A stretch of DNA of 64,000 nucleotides from G963662655 sp963666875 (GTDB lineage: Bacteria > Cloacimonadota > Cloacimonadia > Cloacimonadales > JAIOQZ01). Positions within the stretch are counted from its first letter, which is position 1, and the number at the start of each line of letters is the position of its first letter. Location of the stretch: the NCBI GenBank assembly GCA_963666875.2, contig CAXXPU010000017.1:310001-374000 (forward strand), read 5' to 3'. Shown here in pieces: positions 1 to 7,637 of the stretch. A program made the translations under genes and the position numbers. Below the pieces are notes generated by a model that was not told the DNA's origin, did not search any database, and worked only from the letters and a program-made list of their open reading frames with translations.

Positions 1-1505
1 CAGATCGTTCCGTCGTCGCCCAGTCCGGTGCCGTCATAGACCACGCCGATGACCTTCTCGTCCAGACTATACTCCGCCATGACCGCGCCGATGTGTGCGT
101 GGTGGTGTTGCACTTCGACGAGTGGGAGCCCCGTCTCACGCGCGAACCGACTACTGAAATAATCGGGATGCCGGTCACATACGACTTTTTCAGGCTCGAT
201 ACGAAACCACTTTTTATAGCTCGTCAACGTGTCTATGTAGAATTGCTCGATGTCTCGTGTAGCGCCGCTTCCGAGATAAGGCGAGACAAATACGCGGTTG
301 CCCGATCCGACGCAAAAAGTTGATTTCAGTTCGGCGCCGGTTGCCAGGGTGGGCGCGATCTCAAAGGGAAGATCGATGGGCTCCGGCACGTACCCGCGCG
401 ACCTTCGGAACAGGGACGTACCGCGCACTACCGAGTCGTCGCACGGATTGAGGATGGCGCGGTCGTGGGTGAGGCAGTGGTCGAAGAGACCGTCGATTTC
501 GTTTTCGTCGCGCGCGATGGGTTCGCCCTTGCGGTTTGCGGATGTCATGACGAGGAAGGGAAGATCGTCGGTCAGCAGAAGATGATGTACCGGAGAATAG
601 GGGTACAGCACGCCGATGGTGGGGTAGTCCGGCGCGACCGATTCCGCGAGATCGTATTTCGCCGACTTCTGCAGGATCACGATGGGTGCTCGCGTGGATT
701 TCAGCAGTTGTTCGCTATCATGATCGAGCTGTGCGATTTCTACGGTGCGGTCCGGCCTGACCATGACGGCGAAAGGCTTGTGCGGTCGCTGCTTGATCCG
801 GCGTAGTCGTGTCACGGACTGCTCGTTTCTTGCGTCGCATGCCAGGTGGAATCCGCCGATGCCTTTGATAGCTACGATTTTACCCTGAAGAAGCAGTCGG
901 ATCGTTTCGTCGATGGGGGCGCCGTCGAAGCCGATCAGTCGCAATGTTGGACCGCATTCGGGGCAGGCGACGGGCTGGGCGTGGAATCGTCTGTTCAGCG
1001 GATTCTCGTATTCGGAACGGCAGTAATCGCACATCGGGAAGGCTTGCATGCTGGTCAGGGGGCGGTCGTAGGGAAGACCTTCGATGATGGTGTAGCGCGG
1101 TCCGCAGTGGGTGCAGTTGATGAAGGCGTATCGGTAGCGCGGGTCGTCTGGATCGGACATCTCGCGCAGGCAGTCGTCGCAGGTGGCAAGATCGGGTGAG
1201 ATCAGCGTTACACCCGGATCGTCACCGCTCGGAACGATACGGAAGCCGTCAATAGTCTTTGGTTGTCCCTCGGTTATGTCGATGCGTTCGATCCTCGATG
1301 CGGCGGGTGCTTCCGAACGTATCCGTCGAACGAATTCGTCGAGTTCGGTGCCCGTCGAACGAAGCAGTACCACGACGCCGCCGGGGTTGTTCAGCACCTC
1401 GCCGGTCAGATGCATCTCGCTGGCAATCCGGTAGACGAACGGTCGGAAACCCACGCCCTGGACGATGCCTCGGATGGTGACGCTGTGCCATGTCGGTTCA
1501 TTCAT
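1..1505 (-). CDS. hypF: Carbamoyltransferase HypF, C-terminus cut off by window edge
   Basis: HypF makes the cyanide ligands of the [NiFe] hydrogenase active site: it converts carbamoyl phosphate to a carbamoyl-adenylate and passes the carbamoyl group to HypE. The 501 residues present show the family order: an N-terminal acylphosphatase domain (IRGIVQGVGFRPFVYR), two zinc fingers (CDDC...CTHC and CDYC...CPEC), a YrdC-like domain (VAIKGIGGFHLACDA, TSANRKGEPIARD), and the beginning of the Kae1-like domain (CDRHPDYFSSRFA, VQHHHAHIGAVMAEY, YDGTGLGDDGTIWG). The frame is open to base 1, so roughly the last third of a normal ~750-residue protein lies outside. The start is the ATG at 1505-1503. No other hyp gene is visible in the window. 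The presence of this gene implies that the organism matures at least one [NiFe] hydrogenase. Confidence 0.95.
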   Translation of the reverse strand, partial: MNEPTWHSVTIRGIVQGVGFRPFVYRIASEMHLTGEVLNNPGGVVVLLRSTGTELDEFVRRIRSEAPAASRIERIDITEGQPKTIDGFRIVPSGDDPGVTLISPDLATCDDCLREMSDPDDPRYRYAFINCTHCGPRYTIIEGLPYDRPLTSMQAFPMCDYCRSEYENPLNRRFHAQPVACPECGPTLRLIGFDGAPIDETIRLLLQGKIVAIKGIGGFHLACDARNEQSVTRLRRIKQRPHKPFAVMVRPDRTVEIAQLDHDSEQLLKSTRAPIVILQKSAKYDLAESVAPDYPTIGVLYPYSPVHHLLLTDDLPFLVMTSANRKGEPIARDENEIDGLFDHCLTHDRAILNPCDDSVVRGTSLFRRSRGYVPEPIDLPFEIAPTLATGAELKSTFCVGSGNRVFVSPYLGSGATRDIEQFYIDTLTSYKKWFRIEPEKVVCDRHPDYFSSRFARETGLPLVEVQHHHAHIGAVMAEYSLDEKVIGVVYDGTGLGDDGTI

Positions 1506-1650
1506 GTTTCCGAGAATGTGAACCGGATTCGATTATGTCAATGAAAGTCTTTAATGGAGTTTCAGAGCTCTCGAGTCAAGGTTGATACTGAATTCTCCCG
1601 GTTATGATTATTTGCTCCTGATGAACTTGACTGGCAACATGTTTATCATT

Positions 1651-1866
1651 TCAATCATTTAGAATTCCTATGTTTTTAATTAGTTTATCCCACGTGACTT
1701 TGATTCCATTATTTTTGGTTGTTTTACCCTCACACCAGATCAGAGAAGATTTTGTTATAAAGATATCTCCGATCTGTGTTTTTCCGTCAGGTGTCCTAAT
1801 CTCCAATTCCATTCCTTTAGTCATGATTTCAGGATTTATTCCCCATTCTTTGATTTTTACTTTCAT
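1651..1866 (-). CDS. Small hypothetical protein, 71 aa
   Basis: This is a small soluble, Lys/Ile-rich protein beginning MKVKIKEWGINPEIM. It has no signal peptide and no motif I recognise. It is judged real because a strong AAGGAGG ribosome-binding site lies 6-7 bases before the ATG and a plausible promoter lies just upstream. It is AT-rich compared with its neighbours, which suggests it was acquired. The text 'DGKTQIGDIFITKSSLIWCEGKTTKNNGIKVTWDKLI' looks like a compact beta-rich domain; no function can be assigned. It sits between hypF and a repeat-filled spacer and is probably monocistronic. Confidence 0.7.
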   Translation of the reverse strand: MKVKIKEWGINPEIMTKGMELEIRTPDGKTQIGDIFITKSSLIWCEGKTTKNNGIKVTWDKLIKNIGILND

Positions 1867-1893
1867 GAATTCCTCCTTGTTTGATAATGTCCA

Positions 1894-1922
1894 CTATTAA
1901 AGAAGAGTGAGTGAAATGGCAA
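1894..1922 (-). promoter_or_regulatory. Possible sigma-70 promoter for the 71-aa gene
   Basis: On the minus strand TTGCCA (1922-1917) and TAATAG (1899-1894) are separated by 17 bases. The -10 box is a weak match. The predicted transcript would start about 20 bases before the ribosome-binding site. Confidence 0.35.
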
Positions 1923-1964
1923 GTATTTTCTTAACTTCGCTTTGATGTTGTAGGTTCAGCCGTG

Positions 1965-2080
1965 CGCATCTTCGCTCGATCCCACCTCCGACGTGGATAT
2001 ACCGCGACCTCCTGACTACCGGACACGAGAATAAGGTCGCGGAACACCACGCCTCCGGTTGCGATCGAACGAATCTACTG
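1965..2080. repeat. Composite palindromic repeat, copy 1 (family A)
   Basis: This is an imperfect long hairpin. The outer arms are GCATCTTCGCTCGATC and the near-inverse GATCGAACGAATCT. The inner stem CCGCGACCT (2002-2010) pairs exactly with AGGTCGCGG (2034-2042) around a 23-base loop containing TGACTACCGGACA. Related copies lie at 4645-4738 and 56195-56310. The end sequences and loop are conserved, whereas the inner stem differs but still pairs. No gene is seen in the spacer 1867-2353 apart from this element and the array that follows it. Confidence 0.85.
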
Positions 2081-2091
2081 CGCGGTGATGT

Positions 2092-2346
2092 GCCAATCAC
2101 CCAGGGCTTACGCCCTGGGCTACGCATCAGTCGTTCCTGCGGAACTTGCGAAAAGTTCGTGCCGATCATCCTGGGCAAACATCTGCCGTTCCTGCGGAAT
2201 TCGAGAGAAGGTTTGTGCCGATCACCCAGGGCTCACGCCCCGGGCTACGCCTCTGTCGTCCCTGCGGAACTCGAGAGAAGGTTCGTGCCGATCACCCAGG
2301 ACTTACGCCCCGGGCTAAAATCTGTCGTTCCTGCGGAACTCGGGGA
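2092..2346. repeat. Tandem array of CCCAGGGCTTACGCCCTGGG-type units (family B)
   Basis: There are four units of about 56-70 bases starting near 2094, 2163, 2219 and 2289. A typical unit runs from CGATCACCC through the palindrome CCCAGGGCTTACGCCCTGGG, then TCTGTCGTTCCTGCGGAACT and a tail GAGAGAAGGTTCGTGC. The second unit has lost its palindrome. Single copies of the unit follow the family A hairpin at 4753-4811 and 56333-56392. The array lies directly after hairpin copy 1, so A and B form one composite element that was locally amplified here. All units resemble each other throughout, so this is not a CRISPR array. Confidence 0.85.
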
Positions 2347-2353
2347 GGGATGG

Positions 2354-4579
2354 CTATTCGAGTAAGAGCATCTTGCGGGAAGACTGTCCGTCGTTTGTCG
2401 TCAGGCGCGAGAGATAGACGCCGCTGGAGAGTCCTTGCGGCTGCCATACAATGCGGTGGCATCCGGCGTCCATCGGCCGGTCGAGCAGCGTATCGACCTT
2501 CTGACCTTTGATGTTGAAGATTTCTAGCTTTACGTGGCTTTGGCTGGGCAGATTGAAGCTGATGGTCGTCTCGGGATTGAAGGGATTGGGGTGGTTCGCA
2601 AGGGATATCGCGGGTTTTTCGATGTCCTCGCTTTGGGTGCTCAGCAGGGTGTAGGCGTAGATGGCGAGGTTATCGACCGACTGGATGTAGAGGTAGTCGT
2701 CATCCCACATGATCGCACCCGCGGTGGAGTATTGCGGGATGGAGAAATCGGGCTCGACGAGTCCGGTCGGGTGATCGAGGGTATTGTAGAAGTCGAGCCG
2801 GGTCTGGTGGGCGATCACGATGAAGTTCTCGAATGGGAGCGCGAGGACGTCGCCCAGGGCTTCGAACGATTCGTCCTGCCGGATAAACTCGGAGATTATC
2901 GACAGGCGCGGATTAATGGTACGCAAGTGGATGTATTTCCCCGCGGGATGGATGTTGCAGCTCGCGTCAACGGTGGCGTCGTGCTGTACGATTTCGCCCG
3001 GATCGTCGTCTTCAGCGCCGTTGAGATAGTAGAGGTGGCGCGCCGGTTCGGAGTAATGGTCGATGAAGTAGAAGACGCCGTCGGCGAAGTAGCACTGTCC
3101 CGCGACGTGCCCGAGCGGATGACTCCACATCAATTCCGGCTCGGTACCGTCGAGGTCGTACTTGTTCAGGGTGGAGCAGTTTGCGTCGAGGCAGTAGAAT
3201 TTATCCGGTTCGTTCGGGTTGAACTGGATTCTTCTTTCGTTCGTGGCGATGTACGGTGTGGAATATAAAAGCTCGGGATTGAGGATGTCGGTGATATCGT
3301 AAATTTTTTCCAGATCAGGGGATGTGCCGGTTGAGTATCGCACCCACATGTAGTGCCCATTGACGACAACGGGCATGTCTTCACCCGGGAAGAGCTGATG
3401 CGCGCGAAAAGGATTGTACGGATCGGAGATGTCGTACAGGATCAGACCGTGGTCGCATTCCGGCAGGATGATGTAGTTCTCGTATTTCGCGGCGCAATTA
3501 TACGTCCAGTACCCTTCGTAGCAACGTGCGATGGATTCAATTCCGCCGTCGGGCTCCGTCTTGATCAGCAGGTATCCGATCCATCGATTCTGTTGCAGCA
3601 GGTAGGTTCCGTGACTGCGCAATGTGTAGTTTTCGAAAACCGCTTCTTCGTGCGGCAGGGTATAATTTCCGATCAGCGTGGGATTCGCGTAGTCGGAGAT
3701 ATCGATCGCGTGCAGCTCGTAGCGATGCTGGGCAGCGTTGTGGAAGGGAACGTAGAACGTGTCGCCGATCGCGGTGCCGTAGTGCGAGACGTCGATGTTC
3801 ATCGTGGAGGTCAGCACCCATTCGAGCGGATCGGAGTAATCCCAGAAATCGATGGTTCCTTCGTACTGGAACGCCATGCGACCGCTGCCGAGATCGACTT
3901 CTATGGGCAGGAAGTTGATGGGATAGCCGAGGTCGAGGTATCCGAGCGAGACCAGTCCCGAATCCGGATCGACCGCGAACAACTCGAAGGACTCGGCGTA
4001 ATACTCACGAACGAGGATATAACCGGTCTCGAGCACCAGAAAGCGGTAGTAGTCGGGGTAGATATAGGGGCTGTCGAAGGTGATGGGGTCCATGAGCACG
4101 AGCGCTTCGAGGGTATTTTCTCGTTGTCTGCACGCAACCAGGAAACCGTTAACGATGGACAACTCACTGAAGACCGGTTCGTCGTCACGCGCGGGGTATT
4201 CGGTGACAATCTCGGGATGCAGTGGGTCTTCGATGTCGAGACGGTAGAGGACCGCGGCGTCGAAGTCGGTGGGGATGATGTTGTCGTATTGCGTCGAGAC
4301 GATCAGCGCGCCGTTGTGCTCGATAATCTCGTTCGCCCTTCCGCCCAAGCCGAATTTCCCGACCTGCGTGACCGTGTTTGTCAGGCTGTCCCATTCGCAT
4401 ATCTGGATGCCGAAGTCGTCCGGCACATAGACGTAGGGATAGACGATGGCGATCTGGTTTCTCGATCCTGTGTTGTGCACGGAGTAGGCGAATCGTGAGA
4501 TTTCCTCGCATTCGAGGGTGACGTTCTGCGCGTAGAGGCTGCCGAACAGGGCCAAGGCGATCAATAAAATGCGGTTCAT
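2354..4579 (-). CDS. Secreted beta-propeller protein with FlgD-like C-terminal domain
   Basis: This is a 741-residue exported protein. It starts with a signal peptide (MNRILLIALALFGSLYAQ). A long central region carries repeats of the type 'DISDYANPTLIGNYTLP' and 'DISDPYNPFRAHQLFP', as in LVIVD-type beta-propellers. It ends in a domain with NHPNPFNPETTISFNLP, LEIFNIKGQKV and GLSSGVYLSRL. That C-terminal domain is the FlgD-like fold used as a type IX or related secretion/sorting signal in FCB bacteria. The start at 4579 is chosen because AAGGAG lies 6 bases upstream and the signal peptide follows at once. A longer frame exists, but it would run through repeat copy 2. A second, unrelated-looking propeller with the same tail is at 27368-29806. 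The ligand is unknown. Confidence 0.85.
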   Translation of the reverse strand: MNRILLIALALFGSLYAQNVTLECEEISRFAYSVHNTGSRNQIAIVYPYVYVPDDFGIQICEWDSLTNTVTQVGKFGLGGRANEIIEHNGALIVSTQYDNIIPTDFDAAVLYRLDIEDPLHPEIVTEYPARDDEPVFSELSIVNGFLVACRQRENTLEALVLMDPITFDSPYIYPDYYRFLVLETGYILVREYYAESFELFAVDPDSGLVSLGYLDLGYPINFLPIEVDLGSGRMAFQYEGTIDFWDYSDPLEWVLTSTMNIDVSHYGTAIGDTFYVPFHNAAQHRYELHAIDISDYANPTLIGNYTLPHEEAVFENYTLRSHGTYLLQQNRWIGYLLIKTEPDGGIESIARCYEGYWTYNCAAKYENYIILPECDHGLILYDISDPYNPFRAHQLFPGEDMPVVVNGHYMWVRYSTGTSPDLEKIYDITDILNPELLYSTPYIATNERRIQFNPNEPDKFYCLDANCSTLNKYDLDGTEPELMWSHPLGHVAGQCYFADGVFYFIDHYSEPARHLYYLNGAEDDDPGEIVQHDATVDASCNIHPAGKYIHLRTINPRLSIISEFIRQDESFEALGDVLALPFENFIVIAHQTRLDFYNTLDHPTGLVEPDFSIPQYSTAGAIMWDDDYLYIQSVDNLAIYAYTLLSTQSEDIEKPAISLANHPNPFNPETTISFNLPSQSHVKLEIFNIKGQKVDTLLDRPMDAGCHRIVWQPQGLSSGVYLSRLTTNDGQSSRKMLLLE

Positions 4580-4644
4580 CCGGGCTCCTTGGTTGTTGGT
4601 GAAATACGATCGAAGATAGAACGTGGTTATTAAACATTTGTTAC

Positions 4645-4738
4645 GCGCATCTTCGCCCTCCCGCACCTGTTGACGTGTAACACCACGCCTTTGTCGTGAA
4701 TGAACACGCCAACAGGTGCGGGAGAACGAATCTGCGCT
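4645..4738. repeat. Composite palindromic repeat, copy 2 (family A)
   Basis: CTCCCGCACCTGTTG (4658-4672) pairs perfectly over 15 bases with CAACAGGTGCGGGAG (4710-4724). The flanks CGCATCTTCG and GAACGAATCTGCG match copies 1 and 3, and the inner AACACCACG is also shared. The arm sequence itself is unrelated to that of copies 1 and 3. It lies just upstream of the secreted propeller gene start. Confidence 0.85.
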
Positions 4739-4752
4739 AAGCGTGTAAACGT

Positions 4753-4811
4753 GCGCATACCCGGGGCTTACGCCCCGGGCTAACATCTGTCGTTCCTGCG
4801 GAACTCGGGGC
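4753..4811. repeat. Family B unit, single copy
   Basis: The palindrome around CCCGGGGCTTACGCCCCGGGC is followed by AACATCTGTCGTTCCTGCGGAACT and ends 15 bases before the kinase stop codon. It has the same order as next to family A copies 1 and 3. The C/G exchange in the arms relative to the 2100 unit is matched on both sides. Confidence 0.8.
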
Positions 4812-4825
4812 CAATCGTAACAAAC

Positions 4826-5596
4826 CTACAAACCAACGATCATGATCGGGCCATAGACGGGCTCCCATATCGATAGGGCGAGTCGGTCGGCGTCGTAGTC
4901 GATGCCGAACCTGCGGAAGAACTCGCAGAGGTTGCGGATATCGCGCAGGAAGATGTCGAATCCGTTGGTGTTGGTGCTCGGATTGCAGCTCTGCGGGAAG
5001 TCGATGATCCAGGGTTCTTTGTCGTGGTAGAGGATGTTGAAGGGCGAGAGGTCGCCGTGCACGATGCTGTTGTTGAGCATTATACCGAGGTGGTCGATGA
5101 GCTGATCGAAGCAGCGCTGCGCGAGGTTGCGATCATCGAATCGCACATGCCTGAGGAGCGGTGCAGCGTTTTCGCCGTCGCCGATGAACTTCATCGCCAC
5201 CGCGTCCTCGGTGCAGGCGACGGGTTCGGGCACGTTCAGACCGAGGTCGAAACAAGTCTCGAGGGCGTCGAACTCGGTGGTGATCCAGCAGTGGCGTTCG
5301 GCGGCCATGCCGGTCGCGGTGTTCTTCTTGATGGCGCGCAGGGCACGATGATCCCAGATTTTGCCTTCCTGGTAGATGGCGTCCTTGCGGAAGTTGCGGA
5401 ACTTGCGTTCGCGGTAGAGCTTGAGCGCGATGTAGTCCATGTCGAGGCTCTCATGCGCCTTGCAGCAGACGACCACCGCCTCCTTGCCCTTCTTGACCAC
5501 GCGCAGGAATTCGGTGATCAGCCTCTCGTTGATGAAGTCCTCGCAGGACTCCCGGTACCGCATCAGATCGGTTTTCATGATATTGTCCGTGTGCAT
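4826..5596 (-). CDS. RIO1-like atypical serine kinase/ATPase
   Basis: This 256-residue protein belongs to the RIO family, known mainly from archaeal and eukaryotic ribosome biogenesis and present sporadically in bacteria. Motifs seen are: a glycine-poor nucleotide loop (KKGKEAVVV); the ATP-binding lysine segment (DYIALKLYRERKFRNF); the catalytic loop IVHGDLSPFNIL with Asp and Asn; and the metal-binding segment WIIDFPQS, which corresponds to the RIO1 'IDVSQ' site. There is no signal peptide, so it is cytoplasmic. The start at the ATG 5596 is preferred over a TTG six bases upstream because GGAG lies 8 bases before it. A leader of about 200 bases with two hairpins precedes it. Its substrate is unknown. 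Confidence 0.85.
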   Translation of the reverse strand: MHTDNIMKTDLMRYRESCEDFINERLITEFLRVVKKGKEAVVVCCKAHESLDMDYIALKLYRERKFRNFRKDAIYQEGKIWDHRALRAIKKNTATGMAAERHCWITTEFDALETCFDLGLNVPEPVACTEDAVAMKFIGDGENAAPLLRHVRFDDRNLAQRCFDQLIDHLGIMLNNSIVHGDLSPFNILYHDKEPWIIDFPQSCNPSTNTNGFDIFLRDIRNLCEFFRRFGIDYDADRLALSIWEPVYGPIMIVGL

Positions 5597-5662
5597 TTTC
5601 AATTCTCCGTATGCTGGTTGTCGGATGCAAGCGGGCGTTGGTCGCCCCTTCCGGATACAGAA

Positions 5663-5693
5663 GAGCCTGCGTTCCCGGCCGGTTCGCAGGCTC
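5663..5693 (-). promoter_or_regulatory. Hairpin in the kinase leader
   Basis: GAGCCTGCG (5663-5671) and CGCAGGCTC (5685-5693) pair perfectly around a loop containing CCGGCCGG. No T-run follows on the minus strand, so it does not look like a terminator. It lies between the terminator at 5704-5733 and the kinase start. Confidence 0.55.
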
Positions 5694-5703
5694 CAATATC
5701 ATG

Positions 5704-5733
5704 AAAAAAAGAAACCGGTCGGGGAGACCGGTT
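5704..5733 (-). terminator. Rho-independent terminator in front of the kinase gene
   Basis: Read on the minus strand, AACCGGTC, loop TCCCC and GACCGGTT are followed by TC and seven T residues. The 8-bp GC-rich stem and T-run are textbook. It ends the small transcript starting near 5872 and separates it from the RIO kinase gene, so it is either a true terminator or an attenuator. Confidence 0.8.
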
Positions 5734-5808
5734 CCTCATTATATGAACACCTTCGGTATCGCTACCTCCAATGTGTCCTGTCAGCTTGTAAGGAAGACCG
5801 ATCTCGTC

Positions 5809-5847
5809 TTAGCGTACTACTCCATTGTTGTGTCTGAATTGATGCAT
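5809..5847 (-). CDS. Tiny 12-codon frame, possible leader peptide
   Basis: ATG at 5847 encodes MHQFRHNNGVVR and a TAA stop. AAGGAGG sits 6-7 bases upstream, a perfect Shine-Dalgarno, and a promoter lies 32 bases before the ATG. The frame is followed by about 75 bases containing the small hairpin GGTA-GCGA-TACC and then a strong terminator. The arrangement resembles a translated attenuator leader or an independent small transcript. The peptide has no run of a single amino acid that would point to a particular attenuation signal. Whether it is translated is inferred from the ribosome-binding site alone. Confidence 0.5.
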   Translation of the reverse strand: MHQFRHNNGVVR

Positions 5848-5878
5848 ATCGTTCCTCCTTGGGATATATTTGTGTCAG

Positions 5879-5906
5879 AGTATGGATGTGGGCTACGGAT
5901 TGTCAA
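5879..5906 (-). promoter_or_regulatory. Sigma-70 promoter of the small transcript
   Basis: The minus strand has TTGACA (5906-5901), a 16-base spacer and CATACT (5884-5879). The predicted start near 5872 gives a transcript of about 170 bases that ends at the terminator 5704-5733. Confidence 0.65.
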
Positions 5907-5958
5907 GGATTGTGTGGATGATGTGTCTATCCTGGTAATCTGAGAATATCATTGAGTA

Positions 5959-6447
5959 CTAAGAATTCCCCCACCCATTATCAGCATAATGATCAAGGAT
6001 TTCCTCGAGATCTTGCAGTGCACTGTTCAATATTTGTTTCTTCTTAACTTCATCGTTTTCGTCACATGATATATAGTCGGTTGTTAGTCTTTGCCTTATA
6101 CAGAAAAGCTTTGTGTTTGTAAGGAATGCCAATTTTTTCTTGTTTCCGGGAGAAAAGATTGTATCAATTGATGACAGGACGATAATCAGAATGCTGCCAT
6201 AGATGATATATGATGGCTGAATCTCGGGTGGGAAGACTACCTTACTGCCTGATATCTTTGTGGATACTACAAAAATTGTTATCAGAGTAGATATCAACGG
6301 GACTAGGATGCGAGTTCCGACATAGAGCGCGATGTTGAGGGTGCGATATGCGGCAGTTTCTCTTTCCCAGAATCTGATACGTTTTACCAACGTGTTATAG
6401 CTCTGATCAATGTCGAGATTTTGCTGTTTTTGCTTGAAGGGAAACAT
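5959..6447 (-). CDS. SLATT/DUF4231-like two-TM protein, first of a pair
   Basis: This 162-residue membrane protein has two predicted membrane segments (LNIALYVGTRILVPLISTL and YIIYGSILIIVLSSID). The segment IDTIFSPGNKKKLAF follows directly, and a charged C-terminal helix ends the protein. The architecture and the 'WERETAAYR' helix before TM1 resemble SLATT (DUF4231) proteins, which are predicted pore-forming effectors in nucleotide-signal-driven conflict systems. It is clearly paralogous to the protein at 6708-7205. The start at 6447 has GGAGAAG upstream; a longer frame from 6627 would add a hydrophobic stretch and cannot be excluded. The region is AT-rich. No nucleotidyltransferase or sensor partner is visible nearby, so the effector role is inference. 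Confidence 0.55.
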   Translation of the reverse strand: MFPFKQKQQNLDIDQSYNTLVKRIRFWERETAAYRTLNIALYVGTRILVPLISTLITIFVVSTKISGSKVVFPPEIQPSYIIYGSILIIVLSSIDTIFSPGNKKKLAFLTNTKLFCIRQRLTTDYISCDENDEVKKKQILNSALQDLEEILDHYADNGWGNS

Positions 6448-6707
6448 GATTACTTCTCCACGTAACTTTGAACCCAGAAAAGGATAGGATAAAGGCTGTG
6501 TTAAGAAGATTGTTAATGGATACAAAGAAATTGGGTCGGTAAGTGGGATAACAATATAGGATCGTGTTGTTACGAGATATGCGATTTCGTGGTTCAGTGC
6601 TTCAAGCATCCTTTTTTGCATTTTCAAACAGACGGTAAAACCCCGAATTACCTTAAATTAATACTACATCCGATAGGATAATCTAAACTGATGAGCCACT
6701 AAAGCCT

Positions 6708-7205
6708 CTAAACGTGTATCTTCCTAAGAACAGTTCTCAGTTGTTTCTGGGCTATCTGAATGATGTGTTTTTTTGTCTCGAGATTCTTGTCCTCGGCAGA
6801 GTAATAATCGACTATAAGAGAATGTCTTAGGTTTAAAAGCTCTGCATGGACAATGAAGGCTAGTTTCTTCTTGTTCCCTGGCGCGAAGTAAGTATCAATT
6901 GCAGACAATACTGTTGCCCCAATACCACAAGCCATAATGTATAATTTTATATGTTGCGACTTGATTGTGAACAATAGGGAATTGTCTTGAGCCACTGCAG
7001 GTGATATTAAGATTGCCGTCAAGGAGGACAAGATAGGGACCAAAGTTTTCATGGCAAAATAAAGGAGAATATTAAGCCATCGATAACGTTTAGTCTCCTT
7101 CTCCCAAAAGATGATTTCATTAATCAGCTCTGTGATTTCCAGGTCTCTATTCTTGCACAATTGGATTATCATGCTTAGTCTTTTTTTTCTGGCCATTAGC
7201 CACAT
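6708..7205 (-). CDS. SLATT/DUF4231-like two-TM protein, second of a pair
   Basis: This 165-residue paralogue of the protein at 5959-6447 shares the pattern FWEKETKRYRWLNILLY, TM1 (MKTLVPILSSLTAILI), TM2 (LYIMACGIGATVLSAID) and the signature YFAPGNKKKLAF. The start at 7205 is supported by GGAGGA six bases upstream. The frame stays open further upstream (to 7526) without another good ribosome-binding site. The two copies are separated by about 260 bases and read the same way, which points to an old tandem duplication. Composition is AT-rich, unlike the division cluster that starts divergently 430 bases away. Family membership rests on motif and topology only. Confidence 0.55.
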   Translation of the reverse strand: MWLMARKKRLSMIIQLCKNRDLEITELINEIIFWEKETKRYRWLNILLYFAMKTLVPILSSLTAILISPAVAQDNSLLFTIKSQHIKLYIMACGIGATVLSAIDTYFAPGNKKKLAFIVHAELLNLRHSLIVDYYSAEDKNLETKKHIIQIAQKQLRTVLRKIHV

Positions 7206-7637
7206 GCATTCTCCTCCGATCGTAAAATAATATAATTCTCTACATCTGCTCTTCCTGTCAAGGAGATCACTAAAAGCAACAGTATTGTCACATTTCACCC
7301 TCACACAAACCTTTTTCTCACGGATTCTCAATTGAGAAATCGGTTTTTCAATGAAATTTCTCGATCGCATGCAAGCAATCCACGAAAAAGATGCGAAAAA
7401 AATGTAATTTCCAGTGCGCAGGATGGATAAACCCCGACGTATATCTAACGCCAATAATATCAAGCGCTTAAAATACTGAATAATTATTCGGAAAACCACC
7501 GGGAAACAATGCGCACAAAGATTCACGAAAAAAAAACGCTGAAATCAAAAAAACGCTTGACGGTTGCCGTGCGAATATCAAAAAATCGCACAAGATATCA
7601 ATCAATCTCATCGGTTCTCACGAACCAGGGGGTCAAG
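7206..7637. promoter_or_regulatory. Divergent spacer between the SLATT-like pair and mraZ
   Basis: No gene is seen in this 430-base AT-rich stretch. A perfect palindrome GAATAATTATTC lies at 7478-7489 and could be an operator. A TTGACG box near 7557 could belong to the mraZ promoter, but no convincing -10 follows it. I did not find clear MraZ-type GTGGG repeats. Confidence 0.3.

Noticed and set aside
2092..2346. CRISPR array
   Set aside because: The units resemble each other along their whole length, with no unique spacers of constant size, and no cas gene is nearby.
3353..4498. Plus-strand open frame of 381 codons antisense to the first secreted propeller gene
   Set aside because: The translation is rich in Val/Asp/Arg with no recognisable domain, while the minus strand has a signal peptide, repeats and a sorting domain.
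5704..5850. Cyclic-di-GMP riboswitch in the kinase leader
   Set aside because: Only a short GGTAGCGATACC hairpin recalls it; the other conserved blocks of the GEMM consensus are missing.
5959..7205. Complete CBASS-like defence system
   Set aside because: Only the possible membrane effectors are present; no CD-NTase, SMODS or SLOG sensor gene adjoins them.
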